A stretch of DNA of 41,478 nt from an uncultured Bacteroidales bacterium. GTDB lineage: Bacteria > Bacteroidota > Bacteroidia > Bacteroidales > Bacteroidaceae. Of this stretch, positions 8,601 through 15,576 are shown in pieces (position 1 is the first letter of the stretch; every line of letters starts with the position of its first letter). The notes under the pieces were generated by a model. It was not told the DNA's origin, made no database searches, and saw only the letters and a list, made by a program, of their open reading frames with translations. Made by a program: the position numbers and the translations under genes. The stretch lies in the NCBI GenBank assembly GCA_902792555.1, contig CADAZW010000004.1, forward strand, positions 1 to 41,478, in the 5' to 3' direction.

Positions 8601-11325
8601 TGAGGGTGGCGTTGCGCGGTGCACTAAACACCTCGGGGGCAGCGGCGGCTGTGAGCAGCACGGTGCCCGTTTCGTGGCTTACCCTTACGGGCTCCAGTGT
8701 GAGGGGCGTCTGCTCGCCGGCGGGGTTGCGGGTATAGTCGATGACCGAGCAGCTGTGCACAGTGCCTTCGCCCTGGCCGGAAACCTGGGGTTTGACATAG
8801 ACGAAATACTTAACCTGCGCTCCGTCGGGCACGTCGTCAACAAAGTCGGTAATGTCCAGCTCCACCGTCTTGGGGGTCTTCAGCGCACCGTCGTTGAGGC
8901 CAATATATTTGGCCTCGCCGCCGGCCAGTGTGAGTCGGGTGAAGGACTTGAGGGTGTCGGGCTCGGTGGCGTTGGGGTCAAGGCTGTAGCCCACGGCGAA
9001 GCTGAGCTCCGAGCTGTGGGTATAGTCCATATTGATCTGCACCACACGGTCGGTGGCGCGCTCCTCGGCATCCTTGGCCAGCTGCAAGCCGAAGTCTATG
9101 AACTGGCCTCCGCTGGTCTGCTTTACATGAATGGCTATCACGTTGTCGCCGTTGGCAACGACGGCCTTGCGGCCTCCGGCGGTGAAGTCGGTCATCTTAT
9201 AGTCGGTGAGGTAGCCAGTGGCGGAATAGACGAGTGTGCCGTTGAAGTAAATCTCCACGTCCTCATCATTATATATTATCATGCGCAGCTTGGCCAGCTC
9301 CTCCTCGGTAAGGTTGAGGCTCACCGTCTTGCGCAGCCAGATGTTGGTGGAAGTCCACCGCGTGCCGTAGGTCATATTGCCCAATCCGTTGGCGCCGAAG
9401 CATGAGTTGCCAATCTTCCATCCGCTGTCGTCAAAGTCGCTCTTCTGCCATCCGGCGGCGGGCTCTGTCTCGGTGTAGCGCCAGCTCTGGGGAGCGATAT
9501 TGGCAGGCGCCAGCACGAAATGCTCCTCCACTCCGTCGTGCTCTATGAGCTTGCGGTTGGCTCGGTACAGCTTGCTCTGGTCGGTCTTGACCATGCGGTC
9601 GTATGTCATCATGCCGTTCACCTCTATCTCCACGTCGGTGAGCTGGGTATAGACGGCGGCGGAGAGTCCCTTGTAGGTCTTGTAGTATGCCAGCTTGCCG
9701 AAGTAGTTGCACACGGTGCTGTCAAACTCCTCGGCACTGCTTACCGAGGCGTAGCCCCATCCGTTGCCCTGCCAGAGGTGGCCGTCGATGGCATACTTGA
9801 TGCCTCCGTACTCGCCGTCGGCAGTAGCCTGGGGCTTGGTGGTGTAGGGTGCCGACGGAGCGGGATAGGGATGGTTGTCGTAGATGTCGCCGTAGCCATA
9901 GTGTGTCCAGCCGGAGGCCTCGTCGATGAGGCGCGTCTTGTCCAGCTCGCGCACCAGGTCAACGTAATTCTTGGTATTGTGCTGTCCGCCGGCCTCATTG
10001 AATATCACCCAGTTGATGATGGAGGGGGTATTGTAGTGGGTGTTGATCATTGCCGTCAGCTCGGGAGTGAACATATTGGGGTCGTTGGTCACGCCCTCGT
10101 CCTTAGAGCCTCCGTAGTTCATCGACGGCATGTCCTGCCACACCAGCAGGCCTAGCTTGTCGGTCCAGTAGTACCAGCGGCGAGGCTCCACCTTGAGGTG
10201 CTTGCGCACCATGTTGAATCCATATTTCTTCATCTGCACGATGTCGTACTGTATGGCCTCATCGCTGGGCGGCGTGAGGTTGCTCTCCGGCCAGTAGCCC
10301 TGGTCCAGCGGTCCGGTCTGGAAGACGAACTCATTGTTGAGCATCATGCGGTAGTAGCCGTCCTTGTCGCGGCCCAGACTTATCTTGCGCATGCCGAAGT
10401 AGCTCTGCACCTCGTCCTTCTTGCCGTCGTTGTCCAGCAGCTCCAGCTTGAGGTCGTAGAGGAACGGGTGGTCGGGATTCCACAGGTCGGGGTTCTCGAT
10501 GCTCAGCACAATGTCCTGTCCGGGCTGTCCCTCGCCCTCTGCCACCTTCTGCGTGCCGTGGTAGGCCGTTGCCTTCAGCTTGGCCACATTGTCGGTGTTG
10601 CCGCCGGCGGTGGCGTTGATGGTCAGCGTCTCGGCATCAATGTCGGGCACCATGTGGAAGTCTTTTATATAGGTGGGGTTAACAGCCTCCAGCCATACCG
10701 TCTGCCAGATGCCGGAGCATGCCGTGTAGAAGATGCCTCCAGGGCTGCGCACCTGCTTGCCGCGGGGCACTGACCAGCGGTCGGTGGGGTCGAAGACCTT
10801 GAGGGCCACCACGTTGTCCTGCCCCATCTGCACCTTGTCGGTGATGTCGAAGCTGAAGGGGTCATAGCCGCCGTCGTGGGAGCCTATCATCTGGCCGTTG
10901 ACATAGACAGTGCAGCGCCAGTCGACGGCCTCAAAGTTGAGCAGCACCCTCTTGCCGCTCCATGCGGCGGGCACCGTGAAGGTGCGGCGGTAGGCCATGC
11001 TCTCGTAGTGCTGCTTGATGCCGCTCAGTGCGCTCTCCACGCAGTAGGGCACAAGAATCTCTCCCAGCCCCGTGGCGGGAATATCCTCGTCATAGCTGGG
11101 CAGGTAGGTAAACTCCCACAGGCCGTTGAGGTTCTGCCAGTCGGAGCGCACCATCTGCGGGCGCGGATATTCCGGCAGCGCATTGGTGGGGCTCACCTTG
11201 GCCGCAAAGGGAGTCTGGATGCTCACCTTGGCCATCTTCCACTCGGCCCTCAGCCCGGAGGGCACCAGCAGCAGCGCAACAACCGTCGCTGCCGACAAGA
11301 CATTAGTCAGTACAGTTCTCTTCAT
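5620..11325 (-). CDS. Giant secreted multi-domain GH2-family glycoside hydrolase (GH2, FnIII, LamG, PKD-like x3, LamG, C-terminal tail)
   Basis: A 1901-residue secreted enzyme. Signal peptide 1-27. GH2 sugar-binding jelly roll ~45-225 (DWRCTVYVNGQMIGSHDGGY), immunoglobulin-like linker ~226-315, TIM barrel ~316-600. The acid/base is E444 in VIFNEAGG; the likely nucleophile is E505 in DGEYGG. Next come a beta-sandwich at ~610-750 (WQKSDFDDSGW, YFNG), a fibronectin-III-like domain at ~895-978, a LamG/ConA-like domain at ~985-1160 (IEYWFKPDTL, WSHVAVTL, IDDVRIWKSART), PKD-like domains at ~1200-1283 and ~1285-1367, a third Ig-like domain at ~1370-1450, a second LamG at ~1455-1630 (WHHYAVTL, IDELRIW), and a DUF5013-like sandwich at ~1670-1845. 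The tail GVHTLSGQKV...GQIYIIDGKVV resembles C-terminal tails common in Prevotella secreted proteins; its sorting role is unsettled. Substrate unknown; beta-galactosidase, glucuronidase or mannosidase activity are all possible. It stands alone, without a SusCD pair. Confidence 0.9.
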   Translation of the reverse strand: MKRTVLTNVLSAATVVALLLVPSGLRAEWKMAKVSIQTPFAAKVSPTNALPEYPRPQMVRSDWQNLNGLWEFTYLPSYDEDIPATGLGEILVPYCVESALSGIKQHYESMAYRRTFTVPAAWSGKRVLLNFEAVDWRCTVYVNGQMIGSHDGGYDPFSFDITDKVQMGQDNVVALKVFDPTDRWSVPRGKQVRSPGGIFYTACSGIWQTVWLEAVNPTYIKDFHMVPDIDAETLTINATAGGNTDNVAKLKATAYHGTQKVAEGEGQPGQDIVLSIENPDLWNPDHPFLYDLKLELLDNDGKKDEVQSYFGMRKISLGRDKDGYYRMMLNNEFVFQTGPLDQGYWPESNLTPPSDEAIQYDIVQMKKYGFNMVRKHLKVEPRRWYYWTDKLGLLVWQDMPSMNYGGSKDEGVTNDPNMFTPELTAMINTHYNTPSIINWVIFNEAGGQHNTKNYVDLVRELDKTRLIDEASGWTHYGYGDIYDNHPYPAPSAPYTTKPQATADGEYGGIKYAIDGHLWQGNGWGYASVSSAEEFDSTVCNYFGKLAYYKTYKGLSAAVYTQLTDVEIEVNGMMTYDRMVKTDQSKLYRANRKLIEHDGVEEHFVLAPANIAPQSWRYTETEPAAGWQKSDFDDSGWKIGNSCFGANGLGNMTYGTRWTSTNIWLRKTVSLNLTEEELAKLRMIIYNDEDVEIYFNGTLVYSATGYLTDYKMTDFTAGGRKAVVANGDNVIAIHVKQTSGGQFIDFGLQLAKDAEERATDRVVQINMDYTHSSELSFAVGYSLDPNATEPDTLKSFTRLTLAGGEAKYIGLNDGALKTPKTVELDITDFVDDVPDGAQVKYFVYVKPQVSGQGEGTVHSCSVIDYTRNPAGEQTPLTLEPVRVSHETGTVLLTAAAAPEVFSAPRNATLTPDGLLEWDTPALTTAELQGYKIYAEDAEEATVSKNTISYNVLNKAATYSVAAVYSSGTSEPSNKVKISSATEKKTNVARHFEDNGFAVPDVFNQSLTNATIEYWFKPDTLTPASHQVGPGWGAFLIHYDQMGRVTAGFENINTKRVQSATNTILKHQWSHVAVTLTGGRINLYVDGVWKRTMNVNTVTGLPAIGDFIFGSNNAYINGWIDDVRIWKSARTAEQVQADMASELLNPAGEADLLAYYQMDEIEVNGTTKLRDAAGGHHAAYLRTDPATTLAEDTTILGGDPAPMSATFALADSVITAGVEAKVKAELNSSVMAWHWSEATTGFRKDNLQEVSLIFPKAGDYVLTLTAYDVNGDSLVVSDTISVVAAELPTVDFDIYQPDRSAGATVSLLNRSAGVATTYRWNLSGSQLDPAPTTYNASAVYPSDGTYTVTLTATNATGSVNLSKEVQVSSGVRNMAFRVEPNVVLPSETVELIEASGADADNLVWTVANDKNRTLILGGTTTYVPQAVGRYDITLSDGETGSSSSVSNALYVCTARSKTGLLFRNRGESLTVPAPFEERTLKFTVEWWMNPSMLLNAGAMHAASGAFAVSTDAKGVMTATVNGKSVQSPEGFVVANEWHHYAVTLVGSRLYLLRDGEQAASFSPILSSPAWGDLVVGGDNASMAANIDELRIWATGLKDDALLSVCNDPIADVADAESKNKLLTYYKFDQLSATAHDETSRQADGVLSGFQKAVGTNYVKSDGVFSLSVNTPSTIGEETDITADYLTNTQAAFRHTDDTVGGGNALEAGTAASTWKGDMLPAEDTGVYVDTPHGGNLTFTTSWEGFSSDGIDKILYQTITLPAGTYRFSATSKTADNSDDCLLVATLGDELATFSGIATSLASAPLNQGSVIFTMPSEAKVSLGVLYNLPAYSTSAISSFRLSRLQSEILTANPDDVTGIGKEEVVKLSDQWSAVNGVHTLSGQKVKAPQKGQIYIIDGKVVKY

Positions 11326-11380
11326 ATTTATATATAAGGTTTTAATGATTTCTGTTCGCAGTCACCCTTTCGACACGCTG

Positions 11381-11388
11381 CGAATTTA
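11381..11388 (-). promoter_or_regulatory. Possible -7 box for the GH2 gene
   Basis: On the minus strand this reads TAAATTCG, one change from the Bacteroidetes TAnnTTTG -7 consensus, about 55 bp upstream of the GH2 start codon. No clear TTTG -33 box is seen at the proper spacing, so the call is weak. Confidence 0.3.
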
Positions 11389-11457
11389 CGCAAAACCTTG
11401 CGTTTTGCATATATTTCGTTACCAAAAACGCACTTTTTTTGATATTTTGCTTACTTC

Positions 11458-11490
11458 TTTGCTGCATAACAGAGATTTTTCGTAATTTAG
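11458..11490 (+). promoter_or_regulatory. Bacteroidetes-type promoter for trpB
   Basis: TTTG at 11458-11461, a 21 nt spacer, then TAATTTAG at 11483-11490, one base from the TAnnTTTG consensus. The implied leader of ~135 nt contains a palindromic GC-rich repeat and a heptanucleotide repeat before the trpB start. No attenuator with Trp codons was recognised. Confidence 0.6.
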
Positions 11491-11512
11491 CACCCAATAA
11501 CCGCTTAACCGA

Positions 11513-11590
11513 GCCTCTCCCCAGCCCTCCCCTTAAGGGAGGGAGCCCTGGCGCCAGAGTCCTCCCCTTAGGGGAGTTAGAGGGGCTTCC
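11513..11590 (-). repeat. GC-rich palindromic intergenic repeat, copy 1
   Basis: Two adjacent palindromic halves, built on cctccccttaagggaggg and cctccccttaggggag, joined by a ggcgcc-centred segment. Read on the minus strand, 11553-11590 aligns over ~38 nt with 41110-41148, both running from ggaa.cccctctaa to gaggactctggc. It lies in the trpB leader and would be transcribed. Confidence 0.75.
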
Positions 11591-11622
11591 AAATTTCAAA
11601 TTTCAAATTTCAAATTTCAAAT
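11591..11622 (+). repeat. Heptanucleotide tandem repeat (aaatttc) in the trpB leader
   Basis: Four exact copies of aaatttc plus aaat, ending 9 nt before the trpB ATG. The repeat fills the ribosome-landing region. With the preceding elements it accounts for the 306 bp gap between the GH2 gene and trpB. Confidence 0.9.
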
Positions 11623-11631
11623 AAAAACATT

Positions 11632-12999
11632 ATGAGTACCAAGACAAAACGCTATTTCCTGCCTGAGAGCGAGATACCCACGCAGTGGTATAACATCCAG
11701 GCCGACATGGTCAACAAGCCCATGCCCATGCTGCACCCCGCCACCCACCAGCCCCTCAAGGCCGAGGACCTCTTCCCCATCTTCGCCGAAGAGCTCTGCC
11801 GCCAGGAGCTCAACACCGTCGACCCCTGGATACACATCCCCGAGCCGGTAAGAGACAAATACAAATACTACCGCTCCACGCCGCTGGTGAGAGCCTACGG
11901 CCTGGAGCAGGCTCTCGACACACCCGCCCACATCTATTTCAAGAATGAGAGCGTCAGCCCCGTGGGCTCCCACAAACTCAACTCAGCCCTTGCCCAGGCC
12001 TACTACTGCAAGGAGCAGGGCATCACCAATGTCACCACCGAGACCGGCGCCGGCCAGTGGGGCGCTGCCCTCAGCTACGCCGCCAAGGTCTTCGGCCTCG
12101 AGGCTGCCGTCTATCAGGTAAAAATATCCTATGAGCAGAAGCCCTACCGCCGCTCCATCATGCAGGCCTACGGCGCACAGGTGACACCCTCGCCCTCCAT
12201 GTCCACCCGTGCCGGCAAGGACGTGCTCACCGTTGACCCCAACAACCAGGGATCGCTGGGCACCGCCATCTCCGAGGCCATCGAACTGGCCATGACCACC
12301 CCCAACTGCCGCTACGTCCTCGGCTCCGTGCTCAACCATGTAGCCCTCCACCAGACCGTCATCGGCCTCGAGGCTGAGAAGCAGATGGAGATGGCGGGCG
12401 AATATCCCGACATCGTCATCGCCTGCTTCGGCGGCGGCAGCAACTTCGGCGGCGTGGCCTTCCCCTTCATGCGCCACAAGATCAAGGACGGCAAGGCCAC
12501 ACGCTTCATCGCCGCCGAGCCCGCCAGCTGCCCCAAGCTCACGCGCGGCGTCTTCCAATATGACTTCGGCGACCTCAGCGGCCTCACACCCCTGCTGCCC
12601 ATGTACACCCTGGGCCACAACTTCATGCCCGCCAACATCCACGCCGGCGGACTGCGCTACCACGGTGCAGGCATGATAATCTCGCAGCTCCTCAAGGACG
12701 GACTGATAGAGGCCGTCGATATCAGGCAGAGCGAGTCCTTCAAGGCAGGCCTCCTCTTCGCCAAGAGCGAGGGCATCATCCCCGCCCCCGAGTCATGCCA
12801 CGCCATTGCCGCCACCGTCAATGAGGCCCTCCGCTGCAAGGAGGCCGGCGAGCAGAAGGTCATCCTCTTCAACCTCTCCGGCCACGGACTCATCGACATG
12901 AGCGCCTACGACCAGTTCCTTGCCGGCTCCCTCCAGGACTTCGAGGTCACCGACGAGGACGTGGCACGCAACATCGACAAACTGGAAAAGATTATCTAA
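11632..12999 (+). CDS. trpB: Tryptophan synthase beta chain, TrpB2 type
   Basis: PLP-dependent fold-II enzyme condensing indole with serine to tryptophan. The 455-residue length, the N-terminal extension (YFLPESEIPTQWYNIQADM) and the motifs identify the TrpB2 branch rather than the ~400-residue TrpB1. The PLP lysine is K115 in GSHKLNSA. ETGAGQWG is the substrate carboxylate loop, CFGGGSNFGG the PLP phosphate loop, and GLRYHGAG and NLSGHG lie toward the C-terminus. No trpA or other trp gene lies nearby; TrpB2 often acts without TrpA on free indole, for example salvaging indole, so that role is inferred. It has its own promoter and terminator and is monocistronic. Confidence 0.93.
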   Translation: MSTKTKRYFLPESEIPTQWYNIQADMVNKPMPMLHPATHQPLKAEDLFPIFAEELCRQELNTVDPWIHIPEPVRDKYKYYRSTPLVRAYGLEQALDTPAHIYFKNESVSPVGSHKLNSALAQAYYCKEQGITNVTTETGAGQWGAALSYAAKVFGLEAAVYQVKISYEQKPYRRSIMQAYGAQVTPSPSMSTRAGKDVLTVDPNNQGSLGTAISEAIELAMTTPNCRYVLGSVLNHVALHQTVIGLEAEKQMEMAGEYPDIVIACFGGGSNFGGVAFPFMRHKIKDGKATRFIAAEPASCPKLTRGVFQYDFGDLSGLTPLLPMYTLGHNFMPANIHAGGLRYHGAGMIISQLLKDGLIEAVDIRQSESFKAGLLFAKSEGIIPAPESCHAIAATVNEALRCKEAGEQKVILFNLSGHGLIDMSAYDQFLAGSLQDFEVTDEDVARNIDKLEKII

Positions 13000-13023
13000 G
13001 AGACATTTTTTCAGACCATACCC

Positions 13024-13058
13024 ACGGGGAGCAGACGCCTTGTCAGCTCCCCGTTTTC
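13024..13058 (+). terminator. Rho-independent terminator of trpB
   Basis: A 9 bp perfect stem (acggggagc, 13024-13032, with 13046-13054), 13 nt loop, followed by a short T run. It lies 25 bp after the trpB stop codon. Confidence 0.8.
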
Positions 13059-13155
13059 CGTAAAGAAAAATTCTAACACTGAGAAGCACGGGCGTAACCT
13101 CGTGGAGAGCCCACCAAAACACGCGAATACTGAGTTTCTCTCCGAACTCGTTGAA

Positions 13156-13345
13156 AACAAATCGCGATTAAACTTTAATTTGTTCGCGATTAAACTTTAA
13201 TTTATTCGCGACTAAACTTTAATTCATTCGCGATTAAATTTCAACTTCCTCGCGACTAAATTCAGTTTCCTCGCGACAAATTTCAGGCTTATCGCGACGA
13301 AATTCAGTTTCTTCGCGACGAAAGCTAGGCTTATCGCGACAAATT
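13156..13345. repeat. Degenerate tandem array, 21-22 bp period (array A)
   Basis: Nine cgcga cores begin at 13163, 13185, 13207, 13229, 13251, 13272, 13293, 13314 and 13335, so spacing is 22, 22, 22, 22, 21, 21, 21, 21. Each core is followed by an AT-rich segment of type ttaaactttaattt, grading to aaatttcag in the later units. No open frame follows it. It occupies the gap downstream of trpB; 13059-13155 between terminator and array shows nothing recognisable. Confidence 0.92.
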
Positions 13346-13432
13346 TCTATCTGCTCACTCTAAGATTCGCAGCTCTCGCACCGGGAGCTGCCGGGCTCGC
13401 CCTTAGAGAAGGAGAGAGCAGTGTCTGGCGAA

Positions 13433-13514
13433 TGTTCTGCGGAGATAGCGTCTGCTCTTAGCCTTGCGCAGGGTGTTCTGCAGAGATAGCGCCTGCTCTT
13501 TGCCTTGCGCAGGG
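13433..13514. repeat. Two tandem 41 bp direct repeats
   Basis: Units 13433-13473 and 13474-13514 both begin tgttctgc and end gccttgcgcaggg, differing at only a few positions. They lie in the 747 bp gap between trpB and the BACON protein and do not form a convincing gene; the open frame across them on the minus strand has no recognisable features. Confidence 0.85.
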
Positions 13515-13574
13515 AAAAAGAAAGAAACCGCCAGCTGCCTGATGGTTTCACATGAGATTCTTCAGGATATTTCA

Positions 13575-13682
13575 ATTAAGCCGAAAGGAGAAGCAAAGCT
13601 CGCTTTGGTTATCCTGAGGCGTAGAAAAGTCTGTTTATGAAACAACACTAACTTTTCGATTAAGCCGAAAGGAGAAGCAAAG
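13575..13682. repeat. 24 bp direct repeat pair, 84 bp apart, each followed by a small palindrome
   Basis: Positions 13575-13598 and 13659-13682 are identical over 24 bp (attaagccgaaaggag...). Each ends in an aagcaaa...gcttt palindrome. The second copy directly abuts the -33 box of the promoter for the next gene, so the pair may mark an upstream regulatory or recombination site. Confidence 0.85.
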
Positions 13683-13714
13683 TTTGCTTTATTGGAAAAA
13701 AGATTGTATCTTCG
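13683..13714 (+). promoter_or_regulatory. Bacteroidetes-type promoter for the BACON-NPCBM gene
   Basis: TTTG at 13683-13686, 20 nt spacer, TATCTTCG at 13707-13714, one base from consensus. The transcript start expected near 13721 lies downstream of the upstream in-frame start at 13684, which supports ATG 13747 as the true start. Confidence 0.7.
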
Positions 13715-13746
13715 CAGCGGAAACAAATATAAATCTCTTTATTACG

Positions 13747-14598
13747 ATGAAAAGAATGAGCAAGACTTTGTTGCTCGCCCTGACGGCGGGCATGGTTGCG
13801 TTCTCTCAGGCTGAGGCGCAAGAGAACAAGAAATTCTATGAGCCGCGCGAGCTGGTGCAGGTAAGCACTGACAATGTGCAGATGGCTTACAACCAGACGG
13901 AGGAGACGGTGTTCGTGACGGCACGCTCGCCCTATGAGCTCTACTGCCGCAGCCAGTGGCTCAAGGCCTCGGAGCAGAACGGCAAGATTGTGGTCAGCGC
14001 CACGCCTAACGACAGCTTCGTACCTCGCACGGCACGCATCATCCTCACTACCAAGAAGGAGAACGTGAGCCGCGTAATCAGCGTGACGCAGAAGCCGGAG
14101 CCCGGCCACGACCAGTACTTCGCACTGCCCACGGAGGGCAACCTGCTGCCGATGGCCAAGATGGACCTGAGCAATGCCACTCACGACGGCTATATCAAGG
14201 AGATTCTCATCGACAAGTCGGTGGACGGCCACAAAATCAAGATTAAGAACAACACCTATGAGTCGGCCATCGCCACCCACGCGCCCTCGCAGTTTAACGT
14301 CAAGCTCAACGGCGCCATGCGCTTCGTATGCGACCTGGGCATCGACGACGAGATCCTCACCCGCACGACCAACAACCACGGCAACGCCCTCTACAAGGTG
14401 GTGCTGGACGGCAAGGAGGTGGCTGCAGGCCGCATCACCATCCTCGACAGGCAGGCTGTGCATCTGGACATCAACACCCACGGGGCGCAGATGATGCAGA
14501 TTGTGCTTGACCCCGACGGCTCCAACTGGGGCGACCATATCGACCTGGGCAACCCCTACTTTGAGCTGACGGCCGACAAGCCGGAGCTGGTCCCCTAA
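13747..14598 (+). CDS. Secreted BACON plus NPCBM-domain protein
   Basis: 283 residues. The ATG at 13747 was chosen because it begins a clean signal peptide (MKRMSKTLLLALTAG..., cleavage after AEA, ~residue 24) and lies downstream of a good promoter; an in-frame ATG 21 codons earlier would be upstream of the predicted transcript start. Residues ~38-115 form a BACON-type beta-sandwich (WLKASEQNGKIVVSATPN then TARIILTT). Residues ~130-280 match an NPCBM-type carbohydrate-binding fold (YESAIATHAPSQFNVKL, YKVVLDGKEVAAG, HIDLGNPYFEL). No catalytic domain is present, so it is likely a glycan-binding periplasmic or surface protein. The stop codon abuts the ATG of the next gene, suggesting translational coupling. 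Confidence 0.82.
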   Translation: MKRMSKTLLLALTAGMVAFSQAEAQENKKFYEPRELVQVSTDNVQMAYNQTEETVFVTARSPYELYCRSQWLKASEQNGKIVVSATPNDSFVPRTARIILTTKKENVSRVISVTQKPEPGHDQYFALPTEGNLLPMAKMDLSNATHDGYIKEILIDKSVDGHKIKIKNNTYESAIATHAPSQFNVKLNGAMRFVCDLGIDDEILTRTTNNHGNALYKVVLDGKEVAAGRITILDRQAVHLDINTHGAQMMQIVLDPDGSNWGDHIDLGNPYFELTADKPELVP

Positions 14599-15546
14599 AT
14601 GTCGAGCCTCAAATATCAGATAACGACGTCCACTGCCTTGCTGCCCATTAGCATGGCAGTGATGGTGGGAGCCTGGCTGCTACAGACTCCTCTGACCGCT
14701 ATGACTGCCGCCGGGCTGGGCATCGCGCTATTTGTCACGCTGGTACTGCGCTGGGTGAGCAATGCGGTGCAGCTTATCAGGGTGAGGAGCTGGGCGGTAT
14801 CGTCGGTCTTTGCGCTGATGATAGCTGCCACGGGCCGCTGCCACGAGTGGAGCCCGCAGGCCATGGGGCTCTGCGCCCTCTACATGACCTTTGCCGGAGG
14901 GCTGCTGCTCTCCACCTGGGCGGCACGCCCCCAGCTGAGCATCTTCGTGGGCAGCATAGGGCTGGCGGGCATGGTGATGATGGTGCCGCAGACGGTGTGG
15001 CTGCTGCCGGTGGGCGTGCTGGCCATGATGCTGGCCCTGCGCGTATGGGCAGGGCGCACGCTGGCGGCACTGCTGCTGGGACTGCTCCTCCCGCTGGAGG
15101 TATGGGCGGCGTGGAGCTACCTCCACGGCACCCTCGGCGACTTTGCCTTTTCACAATTCTACCATTTCACTATTCCACAATTAGGAATCAACGGCCAATG
15201 GTCGGTGGCCAATGGTCAATGGTCAATAGTCAATGGTCAATGGCTAACGGTTATTGGTTATTGTTTATTGGTTGTTGTCACACTGGTGAGCATCATCCAC
15301 TTTATGCGCACCAGCCTCGACGACAAGATCAGCACCCGCATGCGCTATATCACCCTGCTCCTGCAATGGCCCGTGCTGCTGGCGCTCTCGCTGCTCTGCC
15401 CGGATACGGACAGCCTGGTGCCAGCCCTTGCGCTATGCAGCGCACCGCTGGTGGCACGCTGGGCAGTGTTCTCCCGCGGCTGGATGGCAGCGGTGACCTT
15501 CTGGCTGACGATTGCGGCAATAACGGCGATGATAATTGATAGTTGA
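14599..15546 (+). CDS. Polytopic membrane protein of unknown function with a heptapeptide repeat
   Basis: 315 residues with about eight hydrophobic segments, for example LLPISMAVMVGAWLL, AMTAAGLGIALFVTLVL, MTFAGGLLLSTWA, LLLGLLLPLEVWAAW and VIGYCLLVVVTLVSII. I do not recognise the family. Residues ~198-220 read NGQWSVA, NGQWSIV, NGQWLTV, a heptapeptide repeat encoded by a heptanucleotide array (15188-15278) that looks like a repeat element grown inside the gene. The last codons (IIDS) and the stop lie inside another heptanucleotide array. The start overlaps nothing but directly follows the stop of the BACON protein, so the two are probably co-expressed. Confidence 0.75.
   Translation: MSSLKYQITTSTALLPISMAVMVGAWLLQTPLTAMTAAGLGIALFVTLVLRWVSNAVQLIRVRSWAVSSVFALMIAATGRCHEWSPQAMGLCALYMTFAGGLLLSTWAARPQLSIFVGSIGLAGMVMMVPQTVWLLPVGVLAMMLALRVWAGRTLAALLLGLLLPLEVWAAWSYLHGTLGDFAFSQFYHFTIPQLGINGQWSVANGQWSIVNGQWLTVIGYCLLVVVTLVSIIHFMRTSLDDKISTRMRYITLLLQWPVLLALSLLCPDTDSLVPALALCSAPLVARWAVFSRGWMAAVTFWLTIAAITAMIIDS
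15188..15278 (+). repeat. Heptanucleotide array inside a coding region
   Basis: Thirteen 7 bp units, first of type tcaatgg/ccaatgg (15188-15243), then grading through ctaacgg to ttattgg and ttgttgt. Seven is not a multiple of three, so three units give one seven-residue repeat, which is exactly what the protein shows. Confidence 0.9.
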
Positions 15547-15572
15547 TAATTGATAATTGATAGTTGATAATT
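15531..15572 (+). repeat. Heptanucleotide array across a stop codon
   Basis: Six 7 bp units of gataatt or gatagtt. The stop codon of the membrane protein (15544-15546) lies within the array. Because the frame shifts at each unit, stop codons appear in all three frames. Confidence 0.92.
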
Positions 15573-15576
15573 GAAT

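Noticed and set aside
8359-9405. 348-codon plus-strand frame opposite the GH2 gene
   Set aside because: Same shadow effect; no recognisable motif, signal or promoter.
13156-13345. CRISPR array
   Set aside because: Units are directly adjacent with a 21-22 bp period, degenerate, without unique spacers of 30 bp, and no cas genes are present; the same applies to arrays B and C.
13360-13575. 71-codon minus-strand frame after array A
   Set aside because: It mainly translates the two 41 bp tandem repeats; low-complexity basic product, no promoter.
13660-14538. 292-codon minus-strand frame opposite the BACON protein
   Set aside because: No signal or domain; the plus-strand gene has promoter, signal peptide and domains.
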